NCBI RefSeq assembly: GCF_013184545.1
Contig: NZ_JAAOJA010000007.1
Span: forward strand, 62,001-126,000
Direction: 5' to 3'
Length of the DNA stretch: 64,000 nucleotides
Source: Pseudomonas tumuqii
Lineage (GTDB): Bacteria; Pseudomonadota; Gammaproteobacteria; Pseudomonadales; Pseudomonadaceae
Position 1 is the stretch's first letter. Each line of letters opens with the position of its first letter. Under the pieces are notes generated by a model that ran no database searches, had not been told where the DNA came from, and worked only from the letters and a program-made list of their open reading frames with translations. Made by a program: the position numbers and the translations under genes. Shown piece after piece: positions 15,655 through 24,669 of the stretch.

Positions 15655-15687
15655 AGCCAGGCCCTTGCGGCCTGGCTTTCTATTTTT
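15655..15687 (+). terminator. Rho-independent terminator after the tRNA-Ala-like gene
   Basis: AGCCAGGCC (15655-15663) pairs perfectly with GGCCTGGCT (15669-15677) over a 5-base loop, followed by TTCTATTTTT. It is well placed as the end of the tRNA transcript. Confidence 0.85.
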
Positions 15688-15787
15688 GCCGCGCGGATCA
15701 CCGCGAGCCCCTCGCCGGAAGGAATCCGCAAACGGCGCCGGCCAGCAGCCGCTTCCCCGGATTGCCCCGGGTGCTGGTTTTCATCCA

Positions 15788-16135
15788 CTAGAGCGCTCGC
15801 CCATCGAAATGCTTGACCGGCACGGCCTCCAGGTCGATGCCTTCCAGGCAGCGGATATTGATCGCCGCCATGGGCTTGCCCTTGGGATCGCTGGCTTCGC
15901 CGAAGGGATGGATGCCGCAGGTTGGGCAGAAATGGTGCTGGATCACGTGCTTGTTGAAGGTGTAGGTGGCCATCTGGCTTTCCGGGGTGAGTAGCGTCAG
16001 CTGGTCGCGCGGGACGAACCACATCAGCGAGCCCTTGCGCTGGCAGATCGAGCAATTGCATGCCATCGCGTCGTCGAGCTGGCCGTCCACCTCGAAGGCC
16101 ACCTGACCGCAGTGGCAGCTGCCTTGGTATTTCAT
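15788..16135 (-). CDS. GFA (glutathione-dependent formaldehyde-activating)/CENP-V-family protein
   Basis: A 115-residue zinc protein. The Cys pattern is intact: SCHCGQVAFEV near the N-terminus, CNCSICQRKG in the middle and HFCPTCGIHPFGEA towards the end, giving the two zinc sites of the Mss4-like GFA fold. Members are named after a glutathione S-hydroxymethyl transferase, but most have no proven activity. It is a single gene on the minus strand between the tRNA remnant and the riboswitch. Confidence 0.88.
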   Translation of the reverse strand: MKYQGSCHCGQVAFEVDGQLDDAMACNCSICQRKGSLMWFVPRDQLTLLTPESQMATYTFNKHVIQHHFCPTCGIHPFGEASDPKGKPMAAINIRCLEGIDLEAVPVKHFDGRAL

Positions 16136-16300
16136 GGAGGGTCTCCTGTGGGGGCACGAGATAAAAGCTTAGACCCGGTTTCGCCGAACGCGGTGCTTAT
16201 CCATTGACGTCCACGCCGCGGGTCTCTACCCTGCGCGGCTTGCAACAGGTGCCCCCGACTTTGGGCCTGCCACGATCTGCCTCGCTCTAGCTCGCGAGCT

Positions 16301-16510
16301 CGTGAACAGGTCCCGGTGTCCGAGGGGTGAAACAGGGAAGTCGGTGCGTTGTGCGTGTTCACGCCAACAATTCCGACGCTGCCCCCGCAACGGTAGACGA
16401 GTCAAACCAGCGCGTTTCAACCACTGTGCTTCGGCATGGGAAGGTGCGTTTTGGTCGCGTTCTGAGTCTTCAGTTCGCCGCTCGTAAGCCCGGAGACCGG
16501 CCTGCTGCAG
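16301..16510 (+). promoter_or_regulatory. Cobalamin (AdoCbl) riboswitch
   Basis: Conserved blocks occur in order: ACAGGTCCCGGTG, GTGAAACAGGGAAGTCGGTG, the B12-box-like GCTGCCCCCGCAACGGTAGA, then GAGTCAAACCAGCG, CCACTG, CATGGGAAGGTG and the closing GTAAGCCCGGAGACCGGCC. It lies about 130 bases upstream of btuB and would repress btuB and downstream genes when adenosylcobalamin is plentiful. Boundaries are approximate. The DNA from 16136 to 16300 upstream presumably holds the promoter. Confidence 0.93.
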
Positions 16511-16636
16511 TCCATGGCATCGCGGAGGGCGTTGTCTGGCGTGTGGGCTGCGCCGTTCCTGCAGTTCATGCGTCTGCGTTCTCCGTATGCCTTTCCTGGC
16601 CTATCGCTCGGGTGAGAGCGACGGAGCAACAACGCA

Positions 16637-18484
16637 ATGAGCAAGTCCCTTCTCCAACCGACAGCATTGCTGCTGTGTGGTGTTTCGAGCATTTCCCCGG
16701 CCCAGGCGGCCGAACACGCGTATCTGCAAGACCAGTTGGTGACGGCCACCCGCAGCGTGCAAACCACGCAGCAGAGCCTGGCCGCGGTGACGGTATTCGA
16801 CCGTGCGCAGATCGAGCAGAGCCAGGCCACGTCGGTGCCCGAGTTGTTGAAGAAAGTGCCGGGGGTTTCTCTGGCCAACAATGGCGGGCCAGGCAAGCAC
16901 ACCTCGCTGTTCATGCGCGGCAGCGAATCCGACCATGTCTTGGTCCTGATCGATGGCATCAAGATCGGTTCGGCTACCTCCGGTGGCGCGGCCTTGCAGG
17001 ATCTGCCGCTGGAGCTGATCGAGCGCATCGAGGTGGTACGCGGGCCGCGTTCCAGCCTGTATGGCTCGGAAGCCATCGGCGGGGTGATCCAGATTTTCAC
17101 CCGCAAGGGCAAGGGGAGCGGCGCCAAGCCGTTTTTCTCCGCCGGTTACGGCACCCATGACAGCTACAGCGGCAGCGCCGGGATCTCCGGTGGCGACGGC
17201 AAGGCATGGTACAGCCTGGGTCTCAGTGGCGCGGATAGCGACGGCATCAACGTCAAGCCGGTCTCCAGCAGCGGCTATGAAGACGATGCCGACGGCTACC
17301 GCAACCTGTCCGCCGCGCTGAGCGCCGGCTATCGCTTCGACAACGGCCTGGAGCTGGACGCCAATCTGCTGCAGGCCAAATCGCACAACGATTTCGATCA
17401 GGTCAACCGCGCGCGCACCTCGGGTTTTCGCGCCAACGCCAATGGCGAATCCCGGGTGTTCGGCAGCCGTGTGCGGTTCTCGCCGCTCGACCCCTGGCTG
17501 GTCACCCTGCAAGCCGGGCGCAGCGAAGACAAGTCCGATGGTTACCTGGACGGCCACTTCGATTCGCGTTTCGACAGCCGCCGCGACAGCGCCAGCTGGC
17601 AGAACGACCTGACCCTGGCGGTCGGGCATAGCCTGATCCTGGGCGTCGACTATCAGCGCGATGAGGTCAATGGCAGCACCCCTTACGCCGAGGACTCGCG
17701 GGACAACAAGGGCGCCTTCGCCCAGTACCTCGGCACCGTCGAGCGACATGACTGGCAGCTGTCGCTACGGCGTGACGACAACCAGCAGTTCGGCCAGCAC
17801 GACACCGGCAATATCGGCTACGGCTATGCCCTGACCGATTGGCTGCGCGGCACCATCAGCTACGGTACGGCGTTCAAGGCGCCGACCTTCAACGAGCTGT
17901 ATTTCCCCAACTACGGCAATCCGGCGCTGGATGCGGAAACCTCGCGCAGCCTGGAAGTCGGCCTGGCCGGCCAGCACGGCTGGGGGCATTGGGCGGTCAA
18001 CGCCTTCCGCACGCGGATCGACGATCTGATTGCCTATGACTCGAGCATCCGCGGCCCGGCCAATGTCGACGAGGCGCGCATTCGCGGTATCGAGTGGGTG
18101 CTCGGCAGCCGGTTGCTGGGGCTGGACTGGAGCGCCAACTACACCGTGATGGAACCGGAGAACCGTTCCGGCGGCGCCAACGACGGCAACGAACTGGCAC
18201 GTCGCGCCAAGCAGATCTTCAACCTGGATCTGGACCGTCGCCTCGGCGCCTTCAGCCTCGGCGCCAGTCTGCACGCCGAAGGCCAGCGCTACGACGACCT
18301 GGCCAACACCAGGGAGCTGTCCGGCTACGCCAGCCTGGATCTGCGCGGCGAATACCACATCAGCCCCGAGTGGCGCCTGCAAACCCGGGTCGCCAACCTG
18401 CTGGATGCCGATTACGAAACTGCCGAAGGCTACAACCAGCCCGGTCAGGCGCTGTACCTGAGCGTGCGCTATCAGGCGCTGTAA
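16637..18484 (+). CDS. btuB: BtuB-type TonB-dependent cobalamin receptor
   Basis: A 615-residue outer-membrane receptor. A signal peptide ends near SPAQA-AEHAYL; a TonB-box-like DQLVTATRS follows; the plug domain runs through SVPELLKKVPGVSLANNGGP, LFMRGSESDHVLVLIDGIKI and IEVVRGPRSSLYGSEAIGG; and the barrel ends in an aromatic-rich strand LYLSVRYQAL. It imports corrinoids across the outer membrane using the proton motive force through TonB. Control by the riboswitch upstream and the cobalamin genes downstream make the substrate assignment strong. Confidence 0.94.
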   Translation: MSKSLLQPTALLLCGVSSISPAQAAEHAYLQDQLVTATRSVQTTQQSLAAVTVFDRAQIEQSQATSVPELLKKVPGVSLANNGGPGKHTSLFMRGSESDHVLVLIDGIKIGSATSGGAALQDLPLELIERIEVVRGPRSSLYGSEAIGGVIQIFTRKGKGSGAKPFFSAGYGTHDSYSGSAGISGGDGKAWYSLGLSGADSDGINVKPVSSSGYEDDADGYRNLSAALSAGYRFDNGLELDANLLQAKSHNDFDQVNRARTSGFRANANGESRVFGSRVRFSPLDPWLVTLQAGRSEDKSDGYLDGHFDSRFDSRRDSASWQNDLTLAVGHSLILGVDYQRDEVNGSTPYAEDSRDNKGAFAQYLGTVERHDWQLSLRRDDNQQFGQHDTGNIGYGYALTDWLRGTISYGTAFKAPTFNELYFPNYGNPALDAETSRSLEVGLAGQHGWGHWAVNAFRTRIDDLIAYDSSIRGPANVDEARIRGIEWVLGSRLLGLDWSANYTVMEPENRSGGANDGNELARRAKQIFNLDLDRRLGAFSLGASLHAEGQRYDDLANTRELSGYASLDLRGEYHISPEWRLQTRVANLLDADYETAEGYNQPGQALYLSVRYQAL

Positions 18485-18536
18485 GCCATGCCCGTGGGCA
18501 CGGCTCCCCTTACGTGTTTAACCTGGAGATGAATGG

Positions 18537-19106
18537 ATGAACCTGTCACCCCGTACCCAACTGCTGATCGGCATCGCCCTGGCGGCGCTGATGGCCATGA
18601 CCCGTGGCCAGCACTTCGCCACGCTCAACCTGCCCAGTGCCTCCTGGGCGGTATTCTTGCTGGCGGGTGTGCTGCTCAAGCCGCGCTGGGTATTTCCGGC
18701 GCTGTTCATCGAGGCCTCCGTGCTCGATTTCGCCGCCATTCAATGGGCCGGGGTCAGCGATTGGTGCATGTCGCCGGCCTACTGGATGCTGGTGCCGGCG
18801 TATGGCTCGCTGTGGCTGGGCGGTCGCCTGTATGCCGGCTGGCACAGTAATCGCCTGAGCAGCCTGGCGCTGCTGGCGGCAACCGTGGCGGTCAGCGCCC
18901 TGGTTTGTTACCTGTTCTCCGGTGGCGGTTTCCTGTTCTTCTCCGGTCGTTATCCGGAGCCGACCCTGGCCTTGCTGGCCGATCGCATTGCGCTCTATTA
19001 CCCGCGTTACCTGGGCAGCCTGGCCCTGTATGTCGGCCTGGCGGCGCTGCTGTATGTCGGCGCCCGCTCCTGGCAACTCGCCCAGCAACGCGTCGAGGTC
19101 AAGTGA
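18537..19106 (+). CDS. BtuM-like integral membrane protein (candidate cobalamin transporter)
   Basis: A 189-residue protein with about six hydrophobic segments. The N-terminal region TRGQHFATLNLPSASWAVFLLAG and a single conserved-looking Cys77 in VSDWCMSPAYW recall BtuM, a solitary ECF-type S component of Gram-negative bacteria in which one cysteine binds the cobalt of cobalamin. It sits 52 bases after btuB and overlaps cobO by one base, so it belongs to the same riboswitch-controlled unit, and it could move cobalamin or a precursor across the inner membrane. The family assignment rests on memory and context, not alignment; an unrelated membrane protein is possible. Confidence 0.6.
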   Translation: MNLSPRTQLLIGIALAALMAMTRGQHFATLNLPSASWAVFLLAGVLLKPRWVFPALFIEASVLDFAAIQWAGVSDWCMSPAYWMLVPAYGSLWLGGRLYAGWHSNRLSSLALLAATVAVSALVCYLFSGGGFLFFSGRYPEPTLALLADRIALYYPRYLGSLALYVGLAALLYVGARSWQLAQQRVEVK

Positions 19107-19717
19107 TGAGCGAGTCGAGCGAACGCGATGCCCGACACAAGGCGCGCATGGCGCGCAAGAAGGCGCTGATCGACGAGAAGATCGCCCAGGCCCAGGACGA
19201 ATACGGCCTGCTGCTGGTGCACAGCGGCAACGGCAAGGGCAAGAGCAGCAGCGCCTTCGGCATGGTCGCGCGCGCCCTCGGCCACGGCATCAGGGTCGGC
19301 GTGGTGCAGTTCATCAAAGGCGCGGCCAGCACCGGCGAGGAAACCTTCTTCCGCCGTTTTCCCGATGAAGTCAGCTACCACGTGATGGGCGAGGGCTTCA
19401 CCTGGGAAACCCAGGACCGCCAGCGCGACATCGACAAGGCCCATGAAGCCTGGCGGGTCGCCGCGCAGTTGCTGAGTGATCCGGCCATTGGCCTGGTGGT
19501 GCTCGACGAGCTGAATATCGCCCTGAAATACGGCTACCTGGAGCTGGCGACGGTGCTCGCCGACATCGAGGCCCGGCCGTTGCTGCAACACGTGGTAGTG
19601 ACCGGCCGTGGCGCCTTGCCGGGGATGATCGAGGCGGCGGATACCGTCACCGAGATGAACCTGGTCAAGCATGCGTTCAAGGCCGGGGTCAAGGCGCAGA
19701 AAGGGGTGGAGTTCTGA
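19106..19717 (+). CDS. cobO: Cob(I)yrinic acid a,c-diamide adenosyltransferase
   Basis: A 203-residue CobO/BtuR enzyme. The P-loop is HSGNGKGKSSSAFGMVARAL, followed by VGVVQFIKGA, FTWETQDRQRD and VVLDELNIALKYGYL, all diagnostic of the family. It transfers the 5'-deoxyadenosyl group from ATP to Co(I) of the corrinoid. The ATG overlaps the stop of the preceding membrane-protein gene by one base. Confidence 0.96.
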   Translation: MSESSERDARHKARMARKKALIDEKIAQAQDEYGLLLVHSGNGKGKSSSAFGMVARALGHGIRVGVVQFIKGAASTGEETFFRRFPDEVSYHVMGEGFTWETQDRQRDIDKAHEAWRVAAQLLSDPAIGLVVLDELNIALKYGYLELATVLADIEARPLLQHVVVTGRGALPGMIEAADTVTEMNLVKHAFKAGVKAQKGVEF

Positions 19718-19744
19718 TGCCAGCGCTCAAGGCTTTCACAGACC

Positions 19745-19806
19745 GTAGCCCGGATGCAATCCGGGACTGGCGACGGCAGGTCATCCCCGGATTGCATCCG
19801 GGCTAC
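19745..19806. repeat. REP-type inverted repeat
   Basis: GTAGCCCGGATGCAATCCGG at the left and CCGGATTGCATCCGGGCTAC at the right are reverse complements around about 22 bases. It lies between cobO and cobB. Confidence 0.85.
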
Positions 19807-19815
19807 GAGAGCCGT

Positions 19816-19884
19816 GTAGGGTGGATGACGCCTTTTTCATCCACCATCGTCATTGGTGGATGGGTAAAGCGTCATCCACCCTAC
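19816..19884. repeat. Inverted repeat GTAGGGTGGATGACG ... CGTCATCCACCCTAC
   Basis: The outer 15-base arms are perfect complements; the inside holds a TTCATCCACCA and TGGTGGATG pair. Related elements occur at 26114 and 53370. Two repeats in a row separate cobO from cobB, so cobB may have its own promoter or altered mRNA stability. Confidence 0.85.
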
Positions 19885-19943
19885 GATGCCGCAGACCTTG
19901 CACATGAACATGAGATGACGTCCGCTGGTAGCAGGGGGGCGCG

Positions 19944-21251
19944 ATGAGCGCGCCACGCCACTGCCCGGCGCTGCTGATCGCCGCGCCCGCCTCGGGCCAG
20001 GGCAAGACCACGGTCACCGCCGCCCTGGCACGGCTGCATAGCCGTCAAGGCAAGCGGGTTCGGGTGTTCAAGTGCGGGCCGGATTTTCTCGACCCGATGA
20101 TCCTCGCCCGCGCCAGCGGCGCGCCGGTGTATCAGCTCGACCTGTGGATGGTCGGCGAGGTCGAGAGCCGGCGCCTGCTCTGGCAGGCGGCGGGCGAGGC
20201 CGATCTGATTCTGATTGAAGGGGTGATGGGCCTGTTCGACGGTTCGCCATCCGCCGCCGATCTGGCCCGGCAGTTTGGCGTGCCGGTGCTGGCGGTGATC
20301 GACGGCTCGGCCATGGCCCAGACCTTTGGCGCCCTGGCCCATGGTTTGGCCAGTTTCCAGGCGGATCTGCCGTTCTCCGGGGTGCTCGGCAACCGGGTCG
20401 GCAGCACCCGGCATGGCGAGATATTGCGCGACGCCTTGCCTGCGTCGATCCGCTGGTACGGCGCCTTGCCGCGCAGCGCCGCGGTGGAGTTGCCGAGTCG
20501 GCATCTGGGGCTGATTCAGGCCGAGGAACTGAGTGACCTGGACGCGCGCCTGGATGCCGCCGCCGATGCCCTGGCCGCCAGTGCCGATGTCAGCCTGCCG
20601 CCACCCGTCGAGTTCGCCGTGCCGGCGCCGCGTGAGATCCCGGCCTTGCTCGACGGCGTGCGCATCGGCGTGGCGCGCGACAGCGCCTTCGCCTTCCTCT
20701 ACCAGGCCAACCTGGATCTGCTGGGCGAGCTGGGCGCCGAGTTGTGCTTCTTCTCGCCGTTGCGCGACAGCCGACTGCCCGAGGTCGACAGCCTGTACCT
20801 GCCCGGCGGTTACCCCGAGTTGCACCTGACGCAACTGCAGGCTAACCAGGCCATGGCGGATTCGATCCGCGCGCACCATGCCGCCGGCAAGCCGATCCAC
20901 GCCGAATGCGGCGGCATGCTGTATCTGCTCGATAAGCTGACCGACAAGCAGGGCAGCAGCGCCCGGATGCTCGGCCTGCTGACCGGCGAGGCGACCCTGC
21001 AACCGCGCCTGACCGCCCTGGCGCTGCAGGAGGTCGAACTGCCGCAAGGGCGACTGCGTGGCCATACCTTCCACCACTCGGCTCTGACCACGGCGCTTGT
21101 ACCGCTCGCGCGCGGCGAGTGCCCGAACTACCAGCGCACGGCCGAGGCGGTCTATCGACTGGGCCGGCTGACGGCCTCCTATATCCACTTCTATCTAGCG
21201 TCCGATCCGGTCGCGGCGGCGGCGCTGTTTGCTCCGGGCCAACAACCATGA
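19944..21251 (+). CDS. cobB: Cobyrinic acid a,c-diamide synthase
   Basis: A 435-residue CobB/CbiA amidotransferase. The ATP site PASGQGKTTVTAALARLH is near the N-terminus, and GVMGLFDG follows. The C-terminal glutamine amidotransferase domain shows YLPGGYPELH and the catalytic Cys in HAECGGMLYLLD. It amidates the a and c carboxylates of (hydrogeno)cobyrinic acid. It overlaps bluB by 4 bases. Not to be confused with sirtuins also called CobB. Confidence 0.95.
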   Translation: MSAPRHCPALLIAAPASGQGKTTVTAALARLHSRQGKRVRVFKCGPDFLDPMILARASGAPVYQLDLWMVGEVESRRLLWQAAGEADLILIEGVMGLFDGSPSAADLARQFGVPVLAVIDGSAMAQTFGALAHGLASFQADLPFSGVLGNRVGSTRHGEILRDALPASIRWYGALPRSAAVELPSRHLGLIQAEELSDLDARLDAAADALAASADVSLPPPVEFAVPAPREIPALLDGVRIGVARDSAFAFLYQANLDLLGELGAELCFFSPLRDSRLPEVDSLYLPGGYPELHLTQLQANQAMADSIRAHHAAGKPIHAECGGMLYLLDKLTDKQGSSARMLGLLTGEATLQPRLTALALQEVELPQGRLRGHTFHHSALTTALVPLARGECPNYQRTAEAVYRLGRLTASYIHFYLASDPVAAAALFAPGQQP

Positions 21252-21901
21252 GCGAGCATGCCTTCAGCGCCGAGGAGCGCGCGGCGGTCTATCGCGCCAT
21301 TGCCGAGCGGCGCGACATGCGCCACTTCTCTCCTGGGCGGGTCGCGCCGGCGCTGCTGGCGCGCCTGCTCGAGGCGGCGCACCAGGCGCCCAGCGTCGGC
21401 CTGATGCAGCCGTGGCGCTTTATCCGCATCAGCCGGCCGGCGCTGCGCGAGGCGATCCAGGCCCTGGTGGAAGAGGAACGGCTGCGTACCGCCGAGGCCC
21501 TGGGCGAGCGTGGTGATGAATTCATGCGGCTCAAGGTCGAGGGCATTCGCGACTGCGCCGAACTGCTGGTGGTGGCGCTGATGGACGGGCGCGAGGCCCA
21601 TGTGTTCGGTCGGCGTACCTTGCCGGACATGGACGTGGCGTCATTGGCCTGCGCCATCCAGAATCTCTGGCTGGCCGCCCGTGCCGAGGGGCTGGGCATG
21701 GGCTGGGTCTCGCTGTTCGAGCCGCAGGCGCTGGCCGACCTGCTGGGCATGCCGCCGGGCAGCAAGCCATTGGCGGTGCTCTGCCTGGGGCCGGTCGAGG
21801 CGTTTTATCAGGCGCCGATGCTGGTCCAGCAGGGCTGGGCCGAGCCGCGTCCGCTGCAGGCGCTGCTGTATGAGAATTATTGGGGAGAAACTCAGCGATG
21901 A
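21248..21901 (+). CDS. bluB: 5,6-dimethylbenzimidazole synthase
   Basis: A 217-residue flavin-destroying nitroreductase-fold enzyme. AIAERRDMRHFSPG, AAHQAPSVGLMQPWRFI, VFGRRTLPDMDVASLACAIQ and EGLGMGWVSLFEP are characteristic of BluB. It breaks down reduced FMN to make the lower ligand of cobalamin with oxygen, so this pathway is aerobic at this step. It is translationally coupled to cobB and to the next gene by 4-base overlaps. Confidence 0.95.
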   Translation: MSEHAFSAEERAAVYRAIAERRDMRHFSPGRVAPALLARLLEAAHQAPSVGLMQPWRFIRISRPALREAIQALVEEERLRTAEALGERGDEFMRLKVEGIRDCAELLVVALMDGREAHVFGRRTLPDMDVASLACAIQNLWLAARAEGLGMGWVSLFEPQALADLLGMPPGSKPLAVLCLGPVEAFYQAPMLVQQGWAEPRPLQALLYENYWGETQR

Positions 21902-22695
21902 AAGGCCCGCAACGCATCGTCTGCCTGTCCACCGAGACCTGCGAAACCCTCTATCTGCTCGGCGAGCAGGCACGCATCGCGGGGATTTCCGGCTTTACCG
22001 TGCGCCCGCCGCAGGCACGCAAGGAAAAGCCCAAGGTCAGCGGCTTCACCACGGCGCGGATCGACAAGATCCTCGCGGTCAAGCCGGATCTGGTCCTGGG
22101 CTACTGCGACCTGCAGGCCGACATCGCCGCCGAACTGGCCCGCGAAGGCCTGGAAGTGCACCTGTTCAACCAGCGCGACATCGCCGGCACCTACCGCATG
22201 ATCGAAACCCTCGGCGCCCTGGTGCATGCCAACGACCGCGCCGCACGGCTGATCGGCGAGCTGCAGGATGGCCTGCAGCGCATTCGCGCCAGTGCCGCGC
22301 AATTGCCACGCCGGCCCAGGGTGTATTTCGAGGAATGGAACGAGCCCTTGATCAGCGGCATCGGCTGGGTCAGCGAGTTGATCGAACTGGCCGGCGGCGA
22401 GGATTGCTTCGCCGAGCTGGGCGGCTGCAAGCGGGCCAAGCAGCGGATCATCGCCGACCCGCTGGAAGTGGTGCGGCGTGCGCCTGATCTGATCGTCGGT
22501 TCCTGGTGCGGCAAGCGCTTTCGCCCTGAGCAGGTGCTGGCCCGGCCCGGCTGGGAGACGATCCCGGCGGTGCGTAACGGCCAGCTGTTCGAAATCAAAT
22601 CGGCGGACATCCTCCAGGCCGGCCCGGCCGCGCTGACCGATGGAGTGCGCCAGCTGCACGCGCTGATTCGTGGCTGCGTGGAGGCGGGCGATTGA
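21898..22695 (+). CDS. BtuF-like cobalamin-binding protein without signal peptide
   Basis: A 265-residue protein with the two-lobed periplasmic-binding fold of BtuF-type proteins: [60 protein letters not shown] and [15 protein letters not shown]. The start at 21898 overlaps bluB by 4 bases, and no hydrophobic leader precedes the fold; upstream in-frame codons add none. Either the protein acts in the cytoplasm or it reaches the periplasm by an unseen route. No BtuC/BtuD genes are near. Its position inside the nucleotide-loop genes supports a corrinoid-related role. Confidence 0.8.
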   Translation: MKGPQRIVCLSTETCETLYLLGEQARIAGISGFTVRPPQARKEKPKVSGFTTARIDKILAVKPDLVLGYCDLQADIAAELAREGLEVHLFNQRDIAGTYRMIETLGALVHANDRAARLIGELQDGLQRIRASAAQLPRRPRVYFEEWNEPLISGIGWVSELIELAGGEDCFAELGGCKRAKQRIIADPLEVVRRAPDLIVGSWCGKRFRPEQVLARPGWETIPAVRNGQLFEIKSADILQAGPAALTDGVRQLHALIRGCVEAGD

Positions 22696-23600
22696 GCCTG
22701 ATACTCGCTACCCTAGCCGGCGTGGCCCTGGATGCCGTGTTCGGCGAATCGAAAGGCTGGCATCCGCTGGTGGCCTTCGGCCGCCTGGCCGAACGCATCG
22801 AACAGCGTTGCAACGCCGGCGGCAGCGGCTGGCGCAGCCATGGCGTCGGCGCCTGGTGCCTGGCGGTATTGCCCCTGACCCTGCTGGTCGGCGTGCTGGC
22901 GCAGGTGCCGCTATTCGGCTGGGCGGTGGAGATTCTCGCCCTGTATGCCGCCCTCGGCTTGAAGAGCCTCGGCGAGCATGCCCAACCGGTGGCCCAGGCG
23001 CTGCGCCTGGGCGATCTGCAACTGGCGCGCACGCGGGTCGGCTATCTGGTCAGCCGCAACACCGCCGCGCTGGATGCCACGGGCGTCGCTCGCGCCGGCA
23101 CCGAGTCGGTGCTGGAAAACGGCTCGGATGCGGTATTCGCTGCGCTGTTCTGGTTCCTCGTCGCCGGTGCGCCGGGGGTGGTGCTGTATCGCCTGAGCAA
23201 TACCCTGGACGCCATGTGGGGCTACCGCACCCCACGCTTCGAGCGCTTCGGCTGGGCCGCGGCGAAGATCGACGATGGGCTCAATTATCTGCCCGCACGC
23301 CTGGTGGCGCTGACCTATGCGCTGCTCGGCCAGACGGCCCTGGCACTGCGCTGCTGGCGGCAGCAGGCGCCGCGGTGGGACAGCCCCAACGCCGGCCCGG
23401 TGATGGCCGCCGGTGCCGGCGCCCTGGGCGTCAGCCTGGGTGGCGCGGCCGAGTACCACGGCGAACTGCATCAGCGTCCGCCGCTGGGGCAAGGCCCGCA
23501 ACCCAGGGCGCGGGACATCGAACGGGCGCTCAACCTGGTCTACGCCGGGGTGCTGCTGTGGCTGGCGCTGTTGCTGCTCTGGGGACTGTACCGTGTTTAA
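22692..23600 (+). CDS. cbiB: Adenosylcobinamide-phosphate synthase (CbiB; CobD in Pseudomonas naming)
   Basis: A 302-residue membrane protein. [24 protein letters not shown] at the N-terminus, [20 protein letters not shown] and [26 protein letters not shown] are hallmarks of the family. It attaches (R)-1-aminopropan-2-ol phosphate to adenosylcobyric acid. The start codon is TTG at 22692, overlapping the previous stop by 4 bases, with GGAGGCG just upstream. Several hydrophobic segments fit an inner-membrane location. Confidence 0.94.
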   Translation: MSLILATLAGVALDAVFGESKGWHPLVAFGRLAERIEQRCNAGGSGWRSHGVGAWCLAVLPLTLLVGVLAQVPLFGWAVEILALYAALGLKSLGEHAQPVAQALRLGDLQLARTRVGYLVSRNTAALDATGVARAGTESVLENGSDAVFAALFWFLVAGAPGVVLYRLSNTLDAMWGYRTPRFERFGWAAAKIDDGLNYLPARLVALTYALLGQTALALRCWRQQAPRWDSPNAGPVMAAGAGALGVSLGGAAEYHGELHQRPPLGQGPQPRARDIERALNLVYAGVLLWLALLLLWGLYRV

Positions 23601-24669
23601 GCAGGGCGGGCTTGACCATGGCGGCGGCCTGCGCGCGGCGTCGTTGCGCTTCGGCATCCCCCTGGCCGAGTGGCTGGACCTGTCCACCGGCATCGCGCCC
23701 TATGGTTGGACGCTGCCGCAGATTCCGGCCACGGCCTGGACGCGTCTGCCTGAGGCAAATGACGGCCTGGAGAGCGCCGCCCGCGACTACTACGGGGTGG
23801 CCAGCCTGCTGCCGGTGGCCGGCTCGCAGGCGGCGATCCAGGCACTGCCGCGGTTGTGGCGCAATGCCCGGGTCGGCATCGTCTCGCCGGCCTATGCCGA
23901 GCATGCCGCGGCCTGGAAACGCGAAGGCCATCGCTTGCTGGAACTCAGCGAGGCCGGGGTCAATCGCGCGCTGGAACGCCTCGACGTGCTGCTGCTGATC
24001 AACCCGAACAATCCCACCGGCCGGCGTTTCGCGCCCGAGCAACTGCTCGCCTGGCATGCGCGCCTGGCCGAGCGCGGCGGCTGGCTGGTGGTCGACGAGG
24101 CCTTTATCGACAGCACCCCGCAGCACAGCCTGGCGGCCCATAGCGAGCGGCCGGGGCTGATCCTGTTGCGCTCGTTCGGCAAGTTCTTCGGCATGGCCGG
24201 CATTCGCCTGGGTTTCGTCCTGGCGCCGCCTGCGCTGCTCGAGCGGTTGGCCGAGTTGCTCGGGCCCTGGGCGGTCAGCGGGCCGAGCCGGGCGGTGGCC
24301 ACGGCGCTGTTGCAGGATCGCGCCGGCCAGCAGTTGCAGCGCCAGCGCTTGCGTGTCGACAGCGAGCGTTTGGCGGCGTTGCTCTGCGGCAATGGGTTGG
24401 CGCCGACCGGTGGCTGTGCACTGTTCCAGTGGCTGGTTACTGCGCAAGCGCCGCGACTGCATGAATTTCTCGCCGGCAACGGCATCCTCACCCGCCTGTT
24501 TGACCGCCCGTGCAGCCTGCGTTTCGGCCTGCCGCCGGACGAGCTGGGCTGGCAGCGCCTGGCGCAGGCGCTGCGCGCGTGTAGGAGCGAATTTATTCGC
24601 GATCAGGGGGGCGGCATTGCACGATCAAGCGCGGATAGATCCGCTTCCACAGATAAGGGGATTGAATGA
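23593..24669 (+). CDS. cobD: Threonine-phosphate decarboxylase (CobD; CobC in Pseudomonas naming)
   Basis: A 358-residue PLP enzyme. [12 protein letters not shown] is the N-terminal signature, [14 protein letters not shown] the cofactor region, VVDEAFID the ring-stacking Asp, and the PLP lysine is in [17 protein letters not shown]. It makes aminopropanol phosphate for CbiB. The GTG start at 23593 overlaps cbiB by 8 bases. Odd: from about residue 330 on, the normal C-terminus runs into a repeat-derived tail ([11 protein letters not shown]...), encoded by a GTAGGAGCGAATTTATTCGCG element that the reading frame crosses before stopping inside the start of cobQ. Confidence 0.93.
   Translation: MFKQGGLDHGGGLRAASLRFGIPLAEWLDLSTGIAPYGWTLPQIPATAWTRLPEANDGLESAARDYYGVASLLPVAGSQAAIQALPRLWRNARVGIVSPAYAEHAAAWKREGHRLLELSEAGVNRALERLDVLLLINPNNPTGRRFAPEQLLAWHARLAERGGWLVVDEAFIDSTPQHSLAAHSERPGLILLRSFGKFFGMAGIRLGFVLAPPALLERLAELLGPWAVSGPSRAVATALLQDRAGQQLQRQRLRVDSERLAALLCGNGLAPTGGCALFQWLVTAQAPRLHEFLAGNGILTRLFDRPCSLRFGLPPDELGWQRLAQALRACRSEFIRDQGGGIARSSADRSASTDKGIE
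24581..24650 (+). repeat. REP-type element inside the 3' end of cobD
   Basis: GTAGGAGCGAATTTATTCGC is the start of a common Pseudomonas intergenic hairpin (GCGAATTTATTCGC is self-complementary); GCGGATAGATCCGC at about 24631 is a second palindrome. Here it is translated as the last 29 residues of the enzyme. Confidence 0.75.

Noticed and set aside
15597-16157. A 186-codon minus-strand frame over the tRNA remnant and GFA gene
   Set aside because: It runs through the tRNA-like sequence and terminator and is out of frame with the clear GFA protein at 15788-16135.
18485-18505. Terminator between btuB and the BtuM-like gene
   Set aside because: GCCATGCCCGTGGGCACGGC can fold but is weak and lacks a T tract, so read-through is expected.
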